This document shows, piece after piece, positions 50,405 to 63,259 of a stretch of DNA of 64,000 nt. This DNA comes from Sphagnum compactum (taxonomy: Eukaryota > Bryophyta > Sphagnopsida > Sphagnales): the NCBI GenBank assembly GCA_965153455.1, contig OZ234504.1, forward strand, positions 4,340,001 to 4,404,000, read 5' to 3'. The notes beneath the pieces were generated by a model. It was not told the origin of the DNA, did not search any database, and was given only the letters and a program-made list of their open reading frames with translations. The translations under genes were made by a program, and so were the position numbers. How positions within the stretch are numbered: the stretch's first letter is position 1; every line of letters starts with the position of its first letter.

Positions 50405-50990
50405 TTAACACAAACAACATGTTTGTTTTTGGTATGCAGAGGCTAGGGATAAAAAATATGTTTCTAGTTCATGTTTAGTCATTATATCTGTCATTTTAGT
50501 CATCAACCATGTCCTCATCACTTGCATCTTCATTGAACTTGCATTCCCCACATTGCTTGCATTCAAAACATCTTCATCACTTGTTTCATTGCCCACCTTT
50601 GGCACAAGTGTATCGTTGTCTCTATTATACACAAGTTTGGGCTCCTCACATGCATCGTTCGTTGGATTGTTCGAAACATAAGGCCACTCCTTCATAATTC
50701 ATCATTGAGTGCTAGCCTATGTTTGTTGTTTGAAGCATGTTTTGAAGTTCTTATTTGTGGGATGTAGAGGCCATGAATGGAAGTCGCCTCAATCCATTTA
50801 GGAACTTTGGATTGAATATTTGCATCAATCTTACATAAGTTTGGTAATTTTGCAATCCAATCCTGCTTGTCCATAGTCCGAGTCCTATGACAACTTTGTA
50901 TTCAACATCCATTCCTACCAACATGCTCAATAGTCCTTTATGTTTGGATAGGAGTCAAAATCTTTTGGGATCCTAGGAGAGTGAAACACC
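50405..50990 (-). pseudogene. decayed mobile-element-like ORF, frameshifted
   Basis: Two minus-strand frames overlap at about 50692 by a one-base shift and read as one protein: QDWIAKLPNLCKIDANIQSK, then GLYIPQIRTSKHAS, then MKEWPYVSNNPTNDACEEPK and acidic DNDTLVPKVGNETSDEDV. Upstream, in a broken frame, RMVFHSPRIPKDFDSYPN precedes it. Repeated frame breaks in otherwise protein-like sequence point to a dead element ORF. I cannot name the superfamily with confidence. Confidence 0.4.
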
Positions 50991-50999
50991 ATCCTATTA

Positions 51000-53900
51000 A
51001 CAACCTACATTTTAAAGTTACACAAGTTACAAATAAACAACAATGTCATTCTTGAAATCTACACAACAAAATAATGGAATTTCAAAAAACCAAAAGTTTG
51101 TGCAAAGGACCTTCATTTGTTTTCTTTTGCAATTGCAATTGTCCTACATCTATATTAAGGTTTTGAATATTGGTTGGCCTCTAGTGTGCCAACTAAGACG
51201 TTGGTCTCCACTAAACTATTTATAGTTTAATTTTGTGAACATTGTTTTAGCATTTCCCAACCCCCAATATTCATTGGGCAACCAAATTTATGACTTCCCA
51301 ACATTCATTAGGGAATGAAATTGGTAACTTTCATGCATATATTTTTGAGGTAAATCTAGAAACATGCATATTAGGTTTAGGGTTCAAGGTTGAACACCAA
51401 CCAATACAACTTTTGGCTTGGAGTGGCCAAACCAAAGACATACTCATCAAGCTAAAAGGAACAGGTTCAAATTTGGCTCACAATGACACATGACACTATT
51501 CCCAAACTTACTTGTTGCCAAGGGTTTAAGGTTTATGGCCGTGAATGGATGATTTTATTTTGAAGGCAGGGAATTGTAAAAGTTCGCACAAGGCAAGAAT
51601 TCATTTGCTTACCAATCTAGCACTATTAAATGGCTAAGATTAACGTTTGCCAACTTTCCTCATTAAAACATCGTCATTTGATAATCCTATTTTAGGGTGG
51701 GTAATTCAACAAGGGTGGTGGCATGTTTGAAGGATGGTGCTTTGAACTTTAAACCCTAAATCAAGGAAGAAAATGCTCACAATGGCTGCAATACATCATT
51801 TTGCACCCCTTTATACACCTAACTTAATTGAATGGAATGTAATTTAGATTGGTTTTTATAGCAAAACCTTAGCACAGAGGGGCATAGAGAACTTAGAGCA
51901 ATTTGAGAACATCATCATTACATTGGTCATTGTATGGAAAGAATGGTAATGAGAAATTAACATAGTGGAACGTAAAATCTAGACCATTAGAATCAAAACC
52001 ATTTCATGAGAGTCGTTAGAGTCTTTTGGAGTTTTTTTTTTTCATTTATCCCTTTGGGGGAGTAATCACTTAGGTACACTTGAAAAGAAATTAGGATAAA
52101 ACCACGTTTGATTATGTTGTTGAAAGTAGGTAAGGAAGTTTAAGCAAAAAAAAAGTATTTGAAGTGATAACTCCTATCTACGAACTCCAATTTTTAAAAA
52201 TAACAATAGTTGTAACCATTCTCAATTTTAGTCACTTTTTGTTTTTAGGTCCTATTTTTTTCAATTTTTTGTTGACATTTTTCACTCCTTGTTAGATGGC
52301 CACACAAAGATTATATTATCATCTTGTGGATTTAGGAATTCAACTTTTACATGGACATCATTATGAAGAAAGACCAAAGGTTGTTTTTGTTAGTGGGCCA
52401 ACAATGAAGAGGTGTTGCAAGGAGGGTGAAAGCACATTAGGGTGGCCAAAAAATGTTGTCACAAATACTATTTTTTGAAATTGTGCAACATTCAACTTCC
52501 ACCAAGCCAATATCAAAAGAAATTTTCATAAATTATATTCAAAATAAGGTATTTCAATTGCCAAATAATGCAATTGTCAAAGGAAACTACATTTTTAAAT
52601 TAATATTAAATGATTAAAAAGTATATTTGTGAGAAAATAGACATTGTCATGATATATTGTGCTATAATCTAAAAATGATTCAAATAATTGCAAAACTTGA
52701 TGAAGTACTTAATCATAAATTGCCCCCAAAATATACCCAAAAAAGATTACATTTTCTTGCTTAAAGTGACCCCTCATAATGTGCTTTCATCCAAGACGTC
52801 ACCAAGTCCATAGCACTTTAGGAATTGGAGGAAATACATTTTAATGATTGCAAACATGGTACTGTAGCATGGGTGAAGAATGGTGCTAAGGGGGATTAAG
52901 CGAAAGGGATGGGTTTGCAACATTTCAAGGAGATGGATTGGGTGGTGATCCATTGATCCCTAGTGAAGAAAATGATATGCAATTTTAATGTATGCCATTC
53001 AAAGCACCCATGCATGAGGTGTTGAAATGTCATTGATACAAGCTAAAGTCTCGAGAATATTTGGGTTGCTAAGCATCAGAGTAGTCATTCCGAACTATGA
53101 GCTTTTAATATATTTTAAAGGTATGGAAAGGAAACATTAGAACATTATGTTCCATGTTCCGGGTACCTCATTGCAAAGGTAATCACATTAGAAGTAATGA
53201 TGAGGCTTACAACTTTCATTGAAATATGAAGCTTTAGACAAGGCAAAAAATTTGCCCCAAGAATGTTGGTGGGGATCATTCAGGCAGTAAAGAAGCATCA
53301 CAAACCTCATGGGCCACAATTTGGTAATAATTGTCGTATGAAATATATTTTTCATAGGTTTGTATGGAATAGACACGAATGTCATTCATTTACTTCTATT
53401 GTTTGAACATCGATGTTGTGTGCATTGTTTAAACACAAATGTCATATGCTTATTCATATTGTTTAGACATGGATGTTGTATGTCTATTCATATTGTTTAC
53501 ACATGAAAGTTGTGCACATGACTTCCATGTTTAAATATTGCACGCCATTCGTTTTAAATAGTATGAACCTATGAAATAATTGATTTCGCACAGATTTGGA
53601 ACGAACCTATGAAACTTGTAAATTTGTGATGAAGGAGTTATTAATTGGGCGAATTGGTTTGCAAAATATCTTTAGAATGAAATAGGATTAACAATGCAAA
53701 AGAGGGTAGGTTGAGTAAGGGTAATTTGATGGTAAGACTTGCCATCACTTGTGTAACCTACACACTATTACCTAAGTGAATGGACAACTCAAGATTGGGA
53801 GGAAATCAAGCTCAATTTAATGAAGAAAAATGTTAGGTAGTTGGGAAGCAATATGTTGTGTACCCAACCTGGGAATGTTGGGTTCATGGTGGAAATATAA

Positions 53901-54307
53901 AGGAACAAGAACAAGGAGATGTTGCAAGAAACATCCCAATTATTTGTAATTGCAGAAATGTCAACAAGACAAGGGGGGATATACCAAAGGGTCACGAAAA
54001 AGTGACAATACAAGTGTGTGAGTTGCATATGTATACATATTCACATACAATGAGTTACATCTATTGTAACTCATGCAACTTGTCCAACAACACTCACAAT
54101 TATAGAAATATGTTGAGTTGTGATGAGTTACAAATGGTCATTGCAACTCAAAAACCCAATTACAAGGTTAGTTGCAAATCACCCCATTGTTTTATAATGA
54201 TTAAATATTTCACCTTGTCCTTCTAACAATTGCACACACTCATCCAGTCTATTGACTTGCGTACTCATATTATTGTGTTGTCCATAGCACCACTCTTCCA
54301 TTTTTTT
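51000..54307. other. gene-poor DNA with isolated frames
   Basis: One plus-strand frame at 52296-52478 (MATQRLYYHLVDLGIQLLHG, then WPKNVV) follows a good acceptor-like ttgttag and is protein-like but alone. A tandem-like stretch tgtttaaacayggatgttgt recurs near 53400-53520. Nothing else is supported. Confidence 0.3.
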
Positions 54308-55157
54308 TCAAGCTCTTTTAATCATTTCCTTCACCTCCATTTTTGGGTGATCCACCAAATTGTCGTATAAAATCACCTTCATGGCATTTTGAATGGCCAT
54401 TTGCTTCCAATTTGGGCCTATCATCTTTTGTGCTATTGGAATGGTTTGGAAATTTGTAACCCATTCTGTGTAAATTTCTTTTAGCTTGTTAAATTCTTGC
54501 AGAAAAACTTCCTTTACTTTTTCCAAGGTTGCATTTTCTTGTTTCAGTTGTGCAACTTCTTCAGTTATAACTTGTAATTGATCTATGTGTGATTTGTGCC
54601 CCTGTTCCTTTTCCATTTGGTGCTTTGAGTGTATTCAAACCAACTCATTGGCACAATTTAGTTCTTTCTCCACCTTACTTTCCAAATCTCAAACCATCCT
54701 TCTATGCATTTTCTCCCAATTACTCTTTTTAGCTTCAAATTCCACCAAGCTATTTCATTGTACAATTGTAGCCTCCTACATCTTTGCCAAATCCTTGGTG
54801 GTTCAAATGAATTAACCTTTCAATTGTTCCATTTTTTAAATTGTTGATGGCATTCCCAATCTCTGGTGTGTTGTGTTGTCGCTATTATATCTTTTGGACA
54901 TCCTCCCAAGTTTGAAATAAATTATATTTAAGTGTGCACAAGGACTCTACCAACACATTCTTATGCACTTGCTGATCAACAAGATGAATATCATAGGTGG
55001 GCATGTTGAAATCAAATTGCATCATTGTGCTAGTTGGCATGGCAACGTCGATTTGCATACAAACATTTGCTAACATGTCACTAACCTTTGGTTTTTCAAT
55101 GTCCATTTGCATTGCAATATTAACTTCTTTGGCTTGCAAATAGATAACCAACACCAA
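54308..55157 (-). pseudogene. decayed coiled-coil ORF
   Basis: The frame at 54616-54308 has heptad-like sequence (ITEEVAQLKQENATLEKVKE, then FNKLKEIY), then MIGPNWKQMAIQNAMKV. The frame at 55157-54885 (KEVNIAMQMDIEKPKVSD) lies upstream on the same strand. Between them the same reading frame region carries several stops. Together they look like one inactivated gene, perhaps a retroelement Gag-like or coiled-coil protein. It faces the hAT remnant that begins about 100 bp away. Confidence 0.35.
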
Positions 55158-55256
55158 AAAAATGAAAGGGTTTCTGCTAGTTGGGTATATACTTTATTGT
55201 AGAGCTAATGGTTATGGAGGGAAAACTGAAAAATATAAAAAATTGTCCAATTTGTG

Positions 55257-57060
55257 GCAATTTTTCATATGTTGAAGCATGGTAAACCCATGACTGATTT
55301 TGAACATATTTAAGGTTTGTTTAACTTCTTGAAAGTACACCCTATACCTAATAAACACTACATGAATTCAAGTGGCTAGGATATGGCAGATGCTATGCAC
55401 AATGTTATTTTGAAACAAATGTATTACTAATTTAACATGCTAAATTCATTTCAATTTGTTGTGTGAGGTCACCACTCTAGACAACTAGTCCTGGATTTAT
55501 GTTCACATTTATGTTACTGATAATTGGCATAGGGTGCCAATTCTTTTGAATCTTGAAAGAATTGTTGATGGAGGTACATTTAACAACCTTATAATTATTT
55601 GTTCTTTGATTGTTTTTGGTGTGATGTCAAAAAATAACCTTGCTAATTTGAAATGGTGTGCTTTGGGGTTGATGGTGAATAGTTTTCCAAGGCTTGAAGA
55701 TTGGTGCAACCATCAAGTTGATTAACAAGCACTACCTTTTCCTTTTAGGCATTCATTGGATGGTACATCAACACTTGTAATCTTGTCCAAACTTTATCAT
55801 TTCTAATGCTTGTTGAAAAGATTAAAGGTTTATTTTTTTCTAAGTACATTTACTATAAATAGTCCCCCAAAAGGTGTTTGGAATGCATTAAATTGGTTGA
55901 GGTAATTGATCAATTAAGGGGTTTGAAAAATTTGTAAACATTTGGACACAACGGATTTCAATGATGGCCCTTTTTAAATGACTATTATGTGAGTAAAGTC
56001 TCTTGTTAAGAAAATGTTTAATCATCTTCCTATTAATTTAATTGGTGCCATTAAGTATGAACTACTATGTGATGTGGAAATTGTGATGGGACTAATGTGT
56101 GTGTTGCCAATGTTGAAGGTAGTGCAAAGTTTGAACAAATTTGCTTAAAACAAAGATTACTTCATTTGTGATTTTGTGGCAATGATGAAGTTTATTCAAG
56201 TTGATATCTATAACCTTTTTGTGGACCTTAAACGACATTTTTCACATGATTAATTCTAAAGTTTTGTGGATTTGGTGAGGTTAAAATTTGATGCGTTGCC
56301 AACCATTGGACCACATGAATGAACTATGTTGCTTTTTATTTCAAGGAACAATTTTACATGTTGCACAAAATTGATAAGTGCATTAGAATTGTCATGTCCA
56401 TGGTCACTAAGGAGGATTGGGCAACTGTACATGCCAAGATGTAAAAAGCCAATGCATTTTTGCTGCAAAAGGTTTGATAATTGAACTTGATAAAATATTT
56501 TTGGCGAAGGAGCTCATGAATGTTATTAACATTATTTACCCTCAATATGGGGTATGATTAGAAGCTACCTTAACATTCCTTGAACATTTACAAATTCTAA
56601 AATCACATTATTGTTATCACAAAATAATTCAACTAGATGGCAAATCACATGTGCCCTTATTGGATCATGTTTTATTTGAACAATAATTTGATTTCTTATG
56701 ACCACCATGTAATCTAATAGTGAGGCTGCCATGAAACTCCCATTTGATTACAATCCAACCATGCAAATGTGGAGAAGGTTTGCATTTAGTGTGATTTTGA
56801 GAGAGAGAATTTTTGAATATTTCAAATTTGTTGAACCTGCAATTTGACGAAGATGAACATATGATTTTTACTATCACTTTCATGAAGTTCAAATTGGGGA
56901 ATTGTCTAACAACTAATCTGGATTTGGTTGTTAGGATGTATGCTAAGACTTTTTGACCTTGCAAACAATTTCATTCCATGCTATCATCATGTATTGGAAT
57001 GAAGCAGAATCTCGATATGCGTTGGAGTTATAGAATATTGGAATAGCTTTATGGGAAGGC
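55257..57060 (+). pseudogene. dead hAT-type transposase
   Basis: Broken plus-strand frames follow the order of a hAT-type transposase of plants. They begin HMLKHGKPMTDFEHI and FNFLKVHPIPNKHY at 55.26-55.42 kb. The catalytic-region block is YVTDNWHRVPILLNLERIVD at about 55.5-55.6 kb, with GIHWMVHQHL near 55.75 kb. The C-terminal dimerisation region is EDEHMIFTITFMKFKLGNCL followed by TTNLDLVVRMYAKTF at about 56.86-56.95 kb, the counterpart of the EDERxFSxLxFMKxKLRNRL motif of the family. MKLPFDYNPTMQMWRRF precedes it at 56.73 kb. Several stops and frameshifts make it inactive. Its terminal inverted repeats were not found. Confidence 0.7.
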
Positions 57061-58848
57061 AACTTACATGGGGTCTTCATGAATCTTACCTCTTGCATTT
57101 AAACAAATTCATGTCTTAAATCCTATCTATTTTCATATTCAATAGTGAATTTAGTTAGGGATGTCAGTATTAATGTTTTTTATTTTGTTGGTCTGCCTTC
57201 CATTGCAACATGGCAATATCCTTTTCTAAACTAGGGTTCAATTCTCTTGGATGGTATTGCATTAAATATGTTGTCACAAAAACTTTGTGACAAATGCATC
57301 TTCAATTCTAGGTTTTAGAAATGTATCAAAATTTTAGGTATTTCTTTATATTTTCATGTCACTTGTTGTATCTTCATTCATTAGTCTAAGATTCACAAAT
57401 TTTCCAAAGCCCTTGTGGTTGGAGGTTCAATGAACCTTTTTGATGGATATCAAAATTTCTTATGCTCTCGTAAGGATCATCATTGGTGTGTCAAAACCTT
57501 TGATGAATGGGTTTTTTATTCTTCATGTAGGTGTTGTTTTTAGTGGCCAAATGACACACAACATGGTGCCCTCACTAATGTTGTCATGCCAAATGTACTT
57601 GTGCTTTTCGATATTTTGTGGATGAGGGGAGAGTAATGAAGTTGTGTTTTACAACGTGGGCCTTTATGGAGGATGTCAACATCATTTTTCCCCGTGTTTC
57701 TTCTTTCAGTTTTTTTGGCTTCAAAGAGGAAAATTCTTGTCCATTTGGTGTAAACATCTATTATGAACCTTTCAATGGAGAGGGTGCATGTTAGTAAAAG
57801 CATTAAGAATGTTCGTAACTAGTCCTAGCTTCCTTGTAGACGTTCCATCTTCTATAAAATAGCTATATATTCAAACCATCATGTGTCCAACACGTTACAA
57901 TCCATTTGCTTAATATTTCGTTAAATTTTCAATCTAAGCTACCTTGAGTGAATGGGCACGTTTTTGTGAGAAGGATATGTCTTTCTGATGACATTGCATT
58001 TACATAAAATTCAACTGTGGTATTTTGAGTCTTGAGTCGGCGGATTGTGTGGGTGAATGTTGAGTATGTATGTGTATTCTTGTGTACCCAATACATAATG
58101 GGTAAATGATATTACATGTCTAGTGGTCATCAATCCAATAATTGTGAAAATTTCTGGTTATAATTCATGCACACACGCATTGTTAAACACCATGTAATCT
58201 TCATATAATATAATTTAGGTATTAACTTCATATAAACCTACATTCAAGAATCTAAGAAGCATCCCAAATGAACAACTGAATGATTTGAAAGCATGCAATG
58301 AGTGAGTGCGACTATATGAAAAAAATTCATGTATGAAAATTATGCAACGCTTGAATTGGATGCTCATGTATTTTGTAGCAATATTACCATCAAATTGCTA
58401 AAACCTTGACCCTTCCCTTGCAACCTTGTTTCTACCACTAGTGTCCATGTTGCCACATACCATGAAAATTGAACTAAACTATCACCATCATTATTTGCAA
58501 AAAAAAAAAAACATATATTCATCCAATCACTATTTTCACTTGGTATTTTGCCATCTCAATCTGCCTAGCCTAGAAGATAGGGGCCAATTTAGCAACAATG
58601 AAAAAGCCAAAAAAAAAAAAAAAAACACTGATCTATATAAGTTATTAAAATTTGCGAATTCAATGATATTTCACTGGTAGGTCATCTACTGGTTTAAAAA
58701 AATCATAATAACTGGAATTGGCAGTTCTTTGATTCTTATTTTTTAAAAAATAATTGAAATTGTTAGTTCTTTGATTTTGGAGTATTTAAAAGCATTGGAA
58801 CCACCGGTTCTTGAAATATTCAAAGAACCGTGTGACATTAATATGTAC
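57061..58848. other. AT-rich DNA upstream of the last gene
   Basis: No gene is supported. A-runs occur at 58501-58511 and 58606-58625. Near 58805-58830 there is a 26-nt near-palindrome (CGGTTCTT ... AAGAACCG). Confidence 0.35.
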
Positions 58849-59327
58849 TAGTGTTGGGTGATTCTTGGCTTTTACAAAGACCCTCTGGTTCTGGTTCTAA
58901 ATAATAAGTTAGAATGGTTTTGGTTTTGGGTCCGGGTAATTAAAAATAAAATAAAAATTTATTCAATGGTTAATTGTTGGTTAACCTTGGGTTAGTGCCG
59001 CAAGTTTTAGTCTTTTTTAATCTCGATTTTTTTTTTCCAAAAATATTGGTTTTTTGGTTCGGTTCCACACATAAATGGAACCCAGAATCCAATTCCATAC
59101 GTAAATGGAACTGGGAATCCCATTCCACATGTAAATGGAACTGGGAACCGGATTCCACACGTAAATGGAACTGGGAATGCGATTCCAGGTCTGGTTCTTC
59201 AACAAAAAAACAAAGGTAAAATTCAGTTCCAGTTCTAGAACCAGTTCCAAAAATCGGAACGGGTCTAGTTCCGATTCGAATTTCACTAACCGGAACCGGA
59301 CCCGACAATTCTAACCCTCCAACACTG
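58849..59327. mobile_element. 479-bp hAT-like non-autonomous element
   Basis: The ends TAGTGTTGG and CAGTGTTGG (right end reverse complemented) are the kind of terminus found in many hAT elements. The 8-bp flanks atatgtac and ctatttac agree at six of eight bases, as expected for an old hAT target duplication. The interior is GC-richer, with GGTTCC/GGAACC blocks and a 30-bp tandem repeat. It ends about 490 bp before the next start codon. Confidence 0.6.
59060..59190. repeat. 30-bp tandem repeat inside the hAT-like element
   Basis: About four copies of attccacacgtaaatggaac followed by tgggaatccg. Each copy itself contains inverted TTCC/GGAA blocks. The reverse strand reads as 10-residue repeats (SQFHLHVEWD), which I regard as incidental. 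Confidence 0.8.
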
Positions 59328-59813
59328 CTATTTACTATTTACTATAGACCTGTCCTTTTCACTTTTGTACACCAACCAATTTTCAGTAGTAGTAAAAAAA
59401 TAGTAATTACTCTGGGGAGCCAAAAAAGAAGCCAGAGAATAGGGGTGATTGTCAAGGTGATGACGCATGGGGTACTTTGTAACCTGCAATCAGTCAGGGG
59501 TTCGAACCTGGGTCAGATTCGAGATTAGGTTCTTCTCTCCTGTGTCGCGTGGGACAGCAGCTCTGCGCTAGTAGTGTGTTGGGTGGTGCTTCGGCGTTGG
59601 CCATGGCGATGGCGTTCTTCTTTGCTGCTGTCGCGCTCGATGTGTCGTCGTCGTCGTTGTCGCCGTTTTTTCCTGCAGCGCTAAAGAGGTCTCCCATGAC
59701 GCATGCTGTGATGAGGATCCTTTTGACGGAAAATTTCGGAAGTTGTTTATAGACCAAGAATCGACGGGGAAACTAAGGGGCCGTAGGAAGCAGCTTTGGA
59801 TGCAGGGGATGTG

Positions 59814-62800
59814 ATGCAGGCGCACGTGCTGCAACTCCCGGAAGCATACGGAGGAGGAGGAGTAGTCGTCCGCAGTAGCATTGAGAAGGCCATCGTGGAC
59901 GTAGAGTCACAGAACGCGGCTCTTATGCTTGCGGACTCGTCTTGCTTGTTGGTTTCATTGACGACATCCTCTCCTTGTTCCGTAACCCCGGTGTCTATCC
60001 CAGCTCCCTGCACCGATGCCTGCTTCCTGCGTCTTCGAACCAGCAGTAGCAGCAAGGTAAGGACCGGAACCACTGCATCATCATACGTCAGTCTTGTTTC
60101 AATCCCTGCAACTCCTTTGTTTATTTGTTTGATGCCGGAACGATAGGGGAATCATCTCTGCTAGTCGCTTTAGTGCATGTTCCTTTCTGTCGAGGTTGAG
60201 ACACAGCTTATTGATCGCCTATTGCGATGCATTCCACCACAGGCAATTCACATGCCATCGGTTACTGCCAACAATCCTAACAGACTGGCGTTGCACGCAT
60301 CGACGCACTTGCAGTCAAGTGCTTCTCATTCCGGCAGCAGCATTACTGGACGCTCTAACGCGCATAATATCCAAACTCTTACACATCGCCGCCTGGCAGC
60401 CGCGGCTGAAACTAAGCTCTACATGCTCACGACGCAGCCTACGGGAGATGGCACGTGTATGGAGTTCAGAGCCTGGTCCTGTGATGCTCGCGCGTTCTCC
60501 CCTGTGACTGTGGAGGTGGGATCGGAACAAATTGTTGTTGGTTCCACTGGTAGGGTTGCTGCCCGTTTGGAAGCTCCCTATGGCCTTGACGTGAAGATAG
60601 GGGCGTCTATCAATGTTGTCGTGGTGTACTCCAGCTCTGCAGGCAAGATTTGGATCATGGCAGCTAAATCTGCCTCAGGAAAGGGTAGTAGTAGTGGCGG
60701 CAGCCATGCTGCTGCCAAGGGAGCCACAGCATCAGAGGGGGAAGGAACAGCCAGGGCAGATGGTAGGGAAGGTGAAGGAGCAACGACCAGGTTGCTATTG
60801 TTGAACTCAGTGGTGCTAGATTGCAACAGGCCTGTCTTCAGCCTTCATGTCTCCCCACAGCATTTGCTCTTGGGAGAGAACAACGGTGTTAGGGTATGGT
60901 TTCTGCGGCCACTGATTAAACCTAGCAAGATGGAAAAAGACAAGGCCCAGGTGAAGCTCATCAAGCCAAAACTCAAGGCGCATGAAGAAGTCGGAGGTTT
61001 CCTAATTAAACGATCTCCACAAAATGGCTTCAAGTGGGAAGTTAAATTGCAGAATGGTGGCCATCCAAGAGTGAGTGTGGCAGAGGTGGAATCTGCAGTG
61101 GTTGCCATGACAGGGGATGGGAGAATCAAAGGGTCAAAAGAGAAAGATGAAGACATGCAAGAAAAGCCCTCTGAGGAAGGTATGCCTTTTTCCTCAGAGT
61201 TTTCAATGAGTTAAATTCATGGAGATGGTGTACAGTCTCATGGCATCAAAGGTAAGCATATTGACATTCTCAATGGTTTACAGGTGGAGGAAGTTTTCTG
61301 GAAAAGGAGAGGATCAATGGAATAGTGCAGATCAACTCAGTTGGGGGTAGAGGCTATATTCCTGCTCCTTTTCCTGGAGACTTGGAAAGGGATCTTGAAT
61401 CTTCTGTTGACTCACAGGGAGATGCAGTTTCTAATGACAACTTTGTGTTACTTCACCTTCAAGGTATATTGATCCTGTATTTACAAGATTCTGGGGTGAG
61501 TTGCTCTGTTATGGTGTTTTCCTCTTGAACCGGGATAGTGCATCTGGAAGGGGTTTTCTCTGAGCTTCTTGTGAATGTGGCAGGTACAGGTGGACGGAAT
61601 GGATCAGTGCCAGTTGTGGGAGCTCCTGTGAAGCGCCAAGAGCCTGTTAACCAGCCAACTCAAAAAGTCTCCCTTATGGAAACTGCATCAGTGCCATGTC
61701 CCAGCAGTGTGCTACTGCTGAATGGAAAGGGAGGTACTGCTATGAAAAGAGTTGGGCTTGCTGGTCCATTGTTTGTTCGTATCAATGAGGATGATGATAT
61801 TGACTCATCTGTCACAAAGCGTAGGAGTCAGGGGGCACCTCCACCCACTCAAGTGGTTGATATCCAAGCTCTCAATCTCAAGAAATTTGTTCTCTTGGAT
61901 TCAAGGGGAACTTTGAATCTGTTGACGCTTCAGGAATCACCTGAGGCACAGGAGCCAGGAACTCTAAATAGATTCCAGCTATTTACGAAGCATCTGCTAA
62001 GTTCAATATGTGTATCATCCATGGCAGTGCTTCCTCTGCCTCCTGCCAGTGTTTCCAATGGTGCTCCTTTAGGTAATCAGTGCTTTCTCCTGTTTTCTTG
62101 CCAACACTTACAGTATGTTGTTGAAAACATGGATTTAAGAAACTTTTCTTGTCTGTTTATGGCTTGGAATGCCTTTCACAGCTTAACCATGGATCTGGAC
62201 TCTTTTAACATACTCCACAATAGTATTGGATGTTGTAACCAAAGAATTGACATTGCATGGGGTCTGTCAGCAGGAAGAAAGCTATGGATCTCAGATGGGA
62301 AGTATTCTGTACATGTGGTGATCCTGTCTGATGATGGGACTCTGGCAGCCAATGGTTGTACTCTTGTACCTTCACTAGTGGCTGAATATCCATGGCTGTT
62401 GGACATCTCAAGGATTGTGACAGTTAGTTGTTTTCATGTCTTCATTATTTCGAGCTTTGCTAAACGCTTCTATCAAAATCAGTATTGGCTTACTGTAGTT
62501 GTAGTCCCAATACTGCACGAGATCTGAGTGCCCTCTTCTCTAGCCTATTTGAAGGAATATTTGGTTCTGTGGTGATAATTGTGTTGCTCCATGTGCAGTT
62601 ACACAAGCTGTTTTCACAAATGAGCGCATAAAGGGCCTTTTTGCTGGATCTGCAAAGACTGTCATGGTCTTGACGGAAGGTGTTGTACATTCTCCCTATT
62701 TGGGATTCTCAAGTTATGGCCAACTTCTGGTTGACATAACTAATATCTGCTTTTCAATTCAGTACATGGGTCTTCCATGTAGTCCAAATGCAGTATTGGA

Positions 62801-62896
62801 TGGTGCTGCAGTGTGTCAACCAATTTCTTCTGGTTCTTTAAGCAGGGTTTTTCCACTGCAGGAGGCATGGTCGTGTATGTGGAAGCTGGGGGCTAA
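59814..62896 (+). CDS. conserved-looking plant protein of unknown function, beta-propeller-like
   Basis: Seven exons are inferred: 59814-60056, 60243-61179, 61284-61463, 61584-62072, 62274 to about 62426, 62599-62679 and 62862-62896 (TAA), about 705 residues. Phases match at every resolved junction. The start is the ATG of MQAHVLQLPEAYGGGG; the codon six positions earlier in the same frame is TTG. Order: an N-terminal ALMLADSSCLLVSL strand pair, a Ser/Thr/His-rich linker, VVVVYSSSAGKIWIMAAK, a Ser/Gly-rich insert, VVLDCNRPVFSLHVSPQ with LLLGENNGVRVWFLRPL, a Lys-rich charged segment, VVDIQALNLKKFVLLDSRG, KLWISDGKYSVHVVILSD, then VTQAVFTNERIKGLFAGS and a short end VVYVEAGG. Alternating hydrophobic strands with repeated W/F-x-V patterns suggest WD40/YVTN-like blades. 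I recall plant proteins of this layout annotated as unknown, so no symbol is given. The donor of exon 5 is unresolved (62354 and 62426 both keep frame). Confidence 0.8.
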
Positions 62897-63089
62897 TTGT
62901 GTGTCAGATCTTCTCAATCCAGCAGGTAGGACCAATTAAGCTATGCTAAAGCATCACAGATGGTTCTTCTGAATCTTGTTTTGTGGCCATTACCCTTGCA
63001 AGCTTGTTGCAGCTTGAATGAGGATACTGTTGACTTTTTGATTAGTTATGTCTCTTTAGAGCTAGCCAAAATCATGAACCATCTTTTGG

Positions 63090-63259
63090 TTGCTTCCAGA
63101 AATGCAACAGAAACTCAGGATCAGATTTTCCAACAATTGGGGCAGATTAATTTTATACATTTCTACACTCACTGTTGGGAGCTGATGAAGTCACTGGGGA
63201 GTCATGGCAGTTAGTCACTGGAAATCATGATGAGGTGATGGTCTGATATTTTGTGATTG
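63090..63259. repeat. 3' flank repeat block, copy B
   Basis: It starts ttgcttccagaaatgcaaca, then gagctgatgaagtcactggg, and ends gtctgatattttgtgattg. The last two parts match 22391-22500 downstream of MDH. The first two match 63717-63795. Confidence 0.5.

Noticed and set aside
59455-59530. tRNA-like sequence with ggttcgaacc
   Set aside because: The T-loop core is present, but the 5-bp T-stem does not pair and no acceptor, D or anticodon arms fit. At most it is a decayed tRNA-derived fragment.
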